From: Bacteroides luti
GTDB lineage: Bacteria > Bacteroidota > Bacteroidia > Bacteroidales > Bacteroidaceae
Length of the DNA: 64,000 bases
Assembly: GCF_900128905.1 (NCBI RefSeq)
Contig: NZ_FQTV01000001.1
Location: 360,882 to 424,881 of the forward strand
Direction of reading: 5' to 3'
Both the position numbers and the translations under genes were made by a program. Shown here piece after piece: positions 63,957 to 64,000 of this stretch (position 1 is its first letter; every line of letters starts with the position of its first letter). Under the pieces are notes generated by a model. It ran no database searches, was not told the DNA's origin, and worked only from the letters and a program-made list of their open reading frames with translations.

Positions 63957-64000
63957 ATGAATAAAATGAATTCTCCTAGCATCGCTGAAGTTCTATCATT
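63957..64000 (+). CDS. Start of an unidentified gene (partial)
   Basis: ATG at 63957 (or 63966, same frame) opens a frame reading MNKMNSPSIAEVLS to the window edge, just after a good promoter. Too short to identify. If the promoter is right, the leader is only a few nucleotides from the first ATG. Confidence 0.5.
   Translation, partial: MNKMNSPSIAEVLS

Overview
The window reads as chromosomal DNA of a Bacteroides-type member of the Bacteroidales. The evidence is AT-rich DNA, promoters of the Bacteroides form (TTTG, about 19 bp, TAnnTTTG), few Shine-Dalgarno sequences, an ATP synthase operon that starts with beta and epsilon, short ACT-less SerA, a BtGH84-like hexosaminidase, BspA-type leucine-rich repeats and many SpI/SpII-exported proteins. 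No rRNA, tRNA, CRISPR array, prophage or intact insertion sequence was seen.

Layout. 1-3.4 kb: the end of a sugar catabolic cluster (FucP-like permease, amidohydrolase, aldo/keto reductase) divergent from a LacI regulator, with a perfect 16-bp operator between them. 3.5-8.3 kb: a serine biosynthesis run (serC, serA, a small membrane protein, DUF1015, YigZ, flavin reductase) broken by two related long hairpins. 8.5-23.5 kb: housekeeping genes (holin-like membrane protein, DEAD-box helicase, serine hydrolase, prs, MORN protein, M16 peptidase homologue, kdsB, HPPK-like protein, PBP1A, pyrB-pyrI-flavin reductase-OMP, glyA). 23.9-32 kb: a beta-propeller glycosidase, fhs, GH84, fucO and an AraC regulator. 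32.1-37.6 kb: an RND efflux triad. 37.8-42.7 kb: an eight-gene arsenic island (arsR, arsE/F/G-like, arsP, arsC, acr3, arsN1-like) with two ArsR-type operators. 42.9-50.1 kb: the F1Fo ATP synthase operon. 50.3-58.6 kb: PadR/PspC, an esterase lipoprotein, slipin, a BspA-like protein, a PurF paralogue and DUF418. 59.2-61.3 kb: a two-gene AAA ATPase plus RloB cassette resembling AbiL/RloAB phage defence. 61.4-64 kb: an LVIVD lipoprotein, a probable outer-membrane barrel and the first codons of another gene.

The most unusual signals are non-coding. There are two families of phased palindromes: a 16-bp palindrome repeated four times at exactly 23 bp upstream of fhs, and a 21-bp-period repeat with an ATTSRYSAAT core found both inside the RND operon and just upstream of the RloAB-like cassette. 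Two hairpins with matching CACCACAGATT ends sit in the serine operon. Several encoded enzymes lack expected catalytic residues: the PurF paralogue has no N-terminal Cys, SerA has Lys in place of the catalytic His, the M16 protein has no HxxEH, and the HPPK-like protein is shortened. All functional statements are by motif and context; no database search was run.
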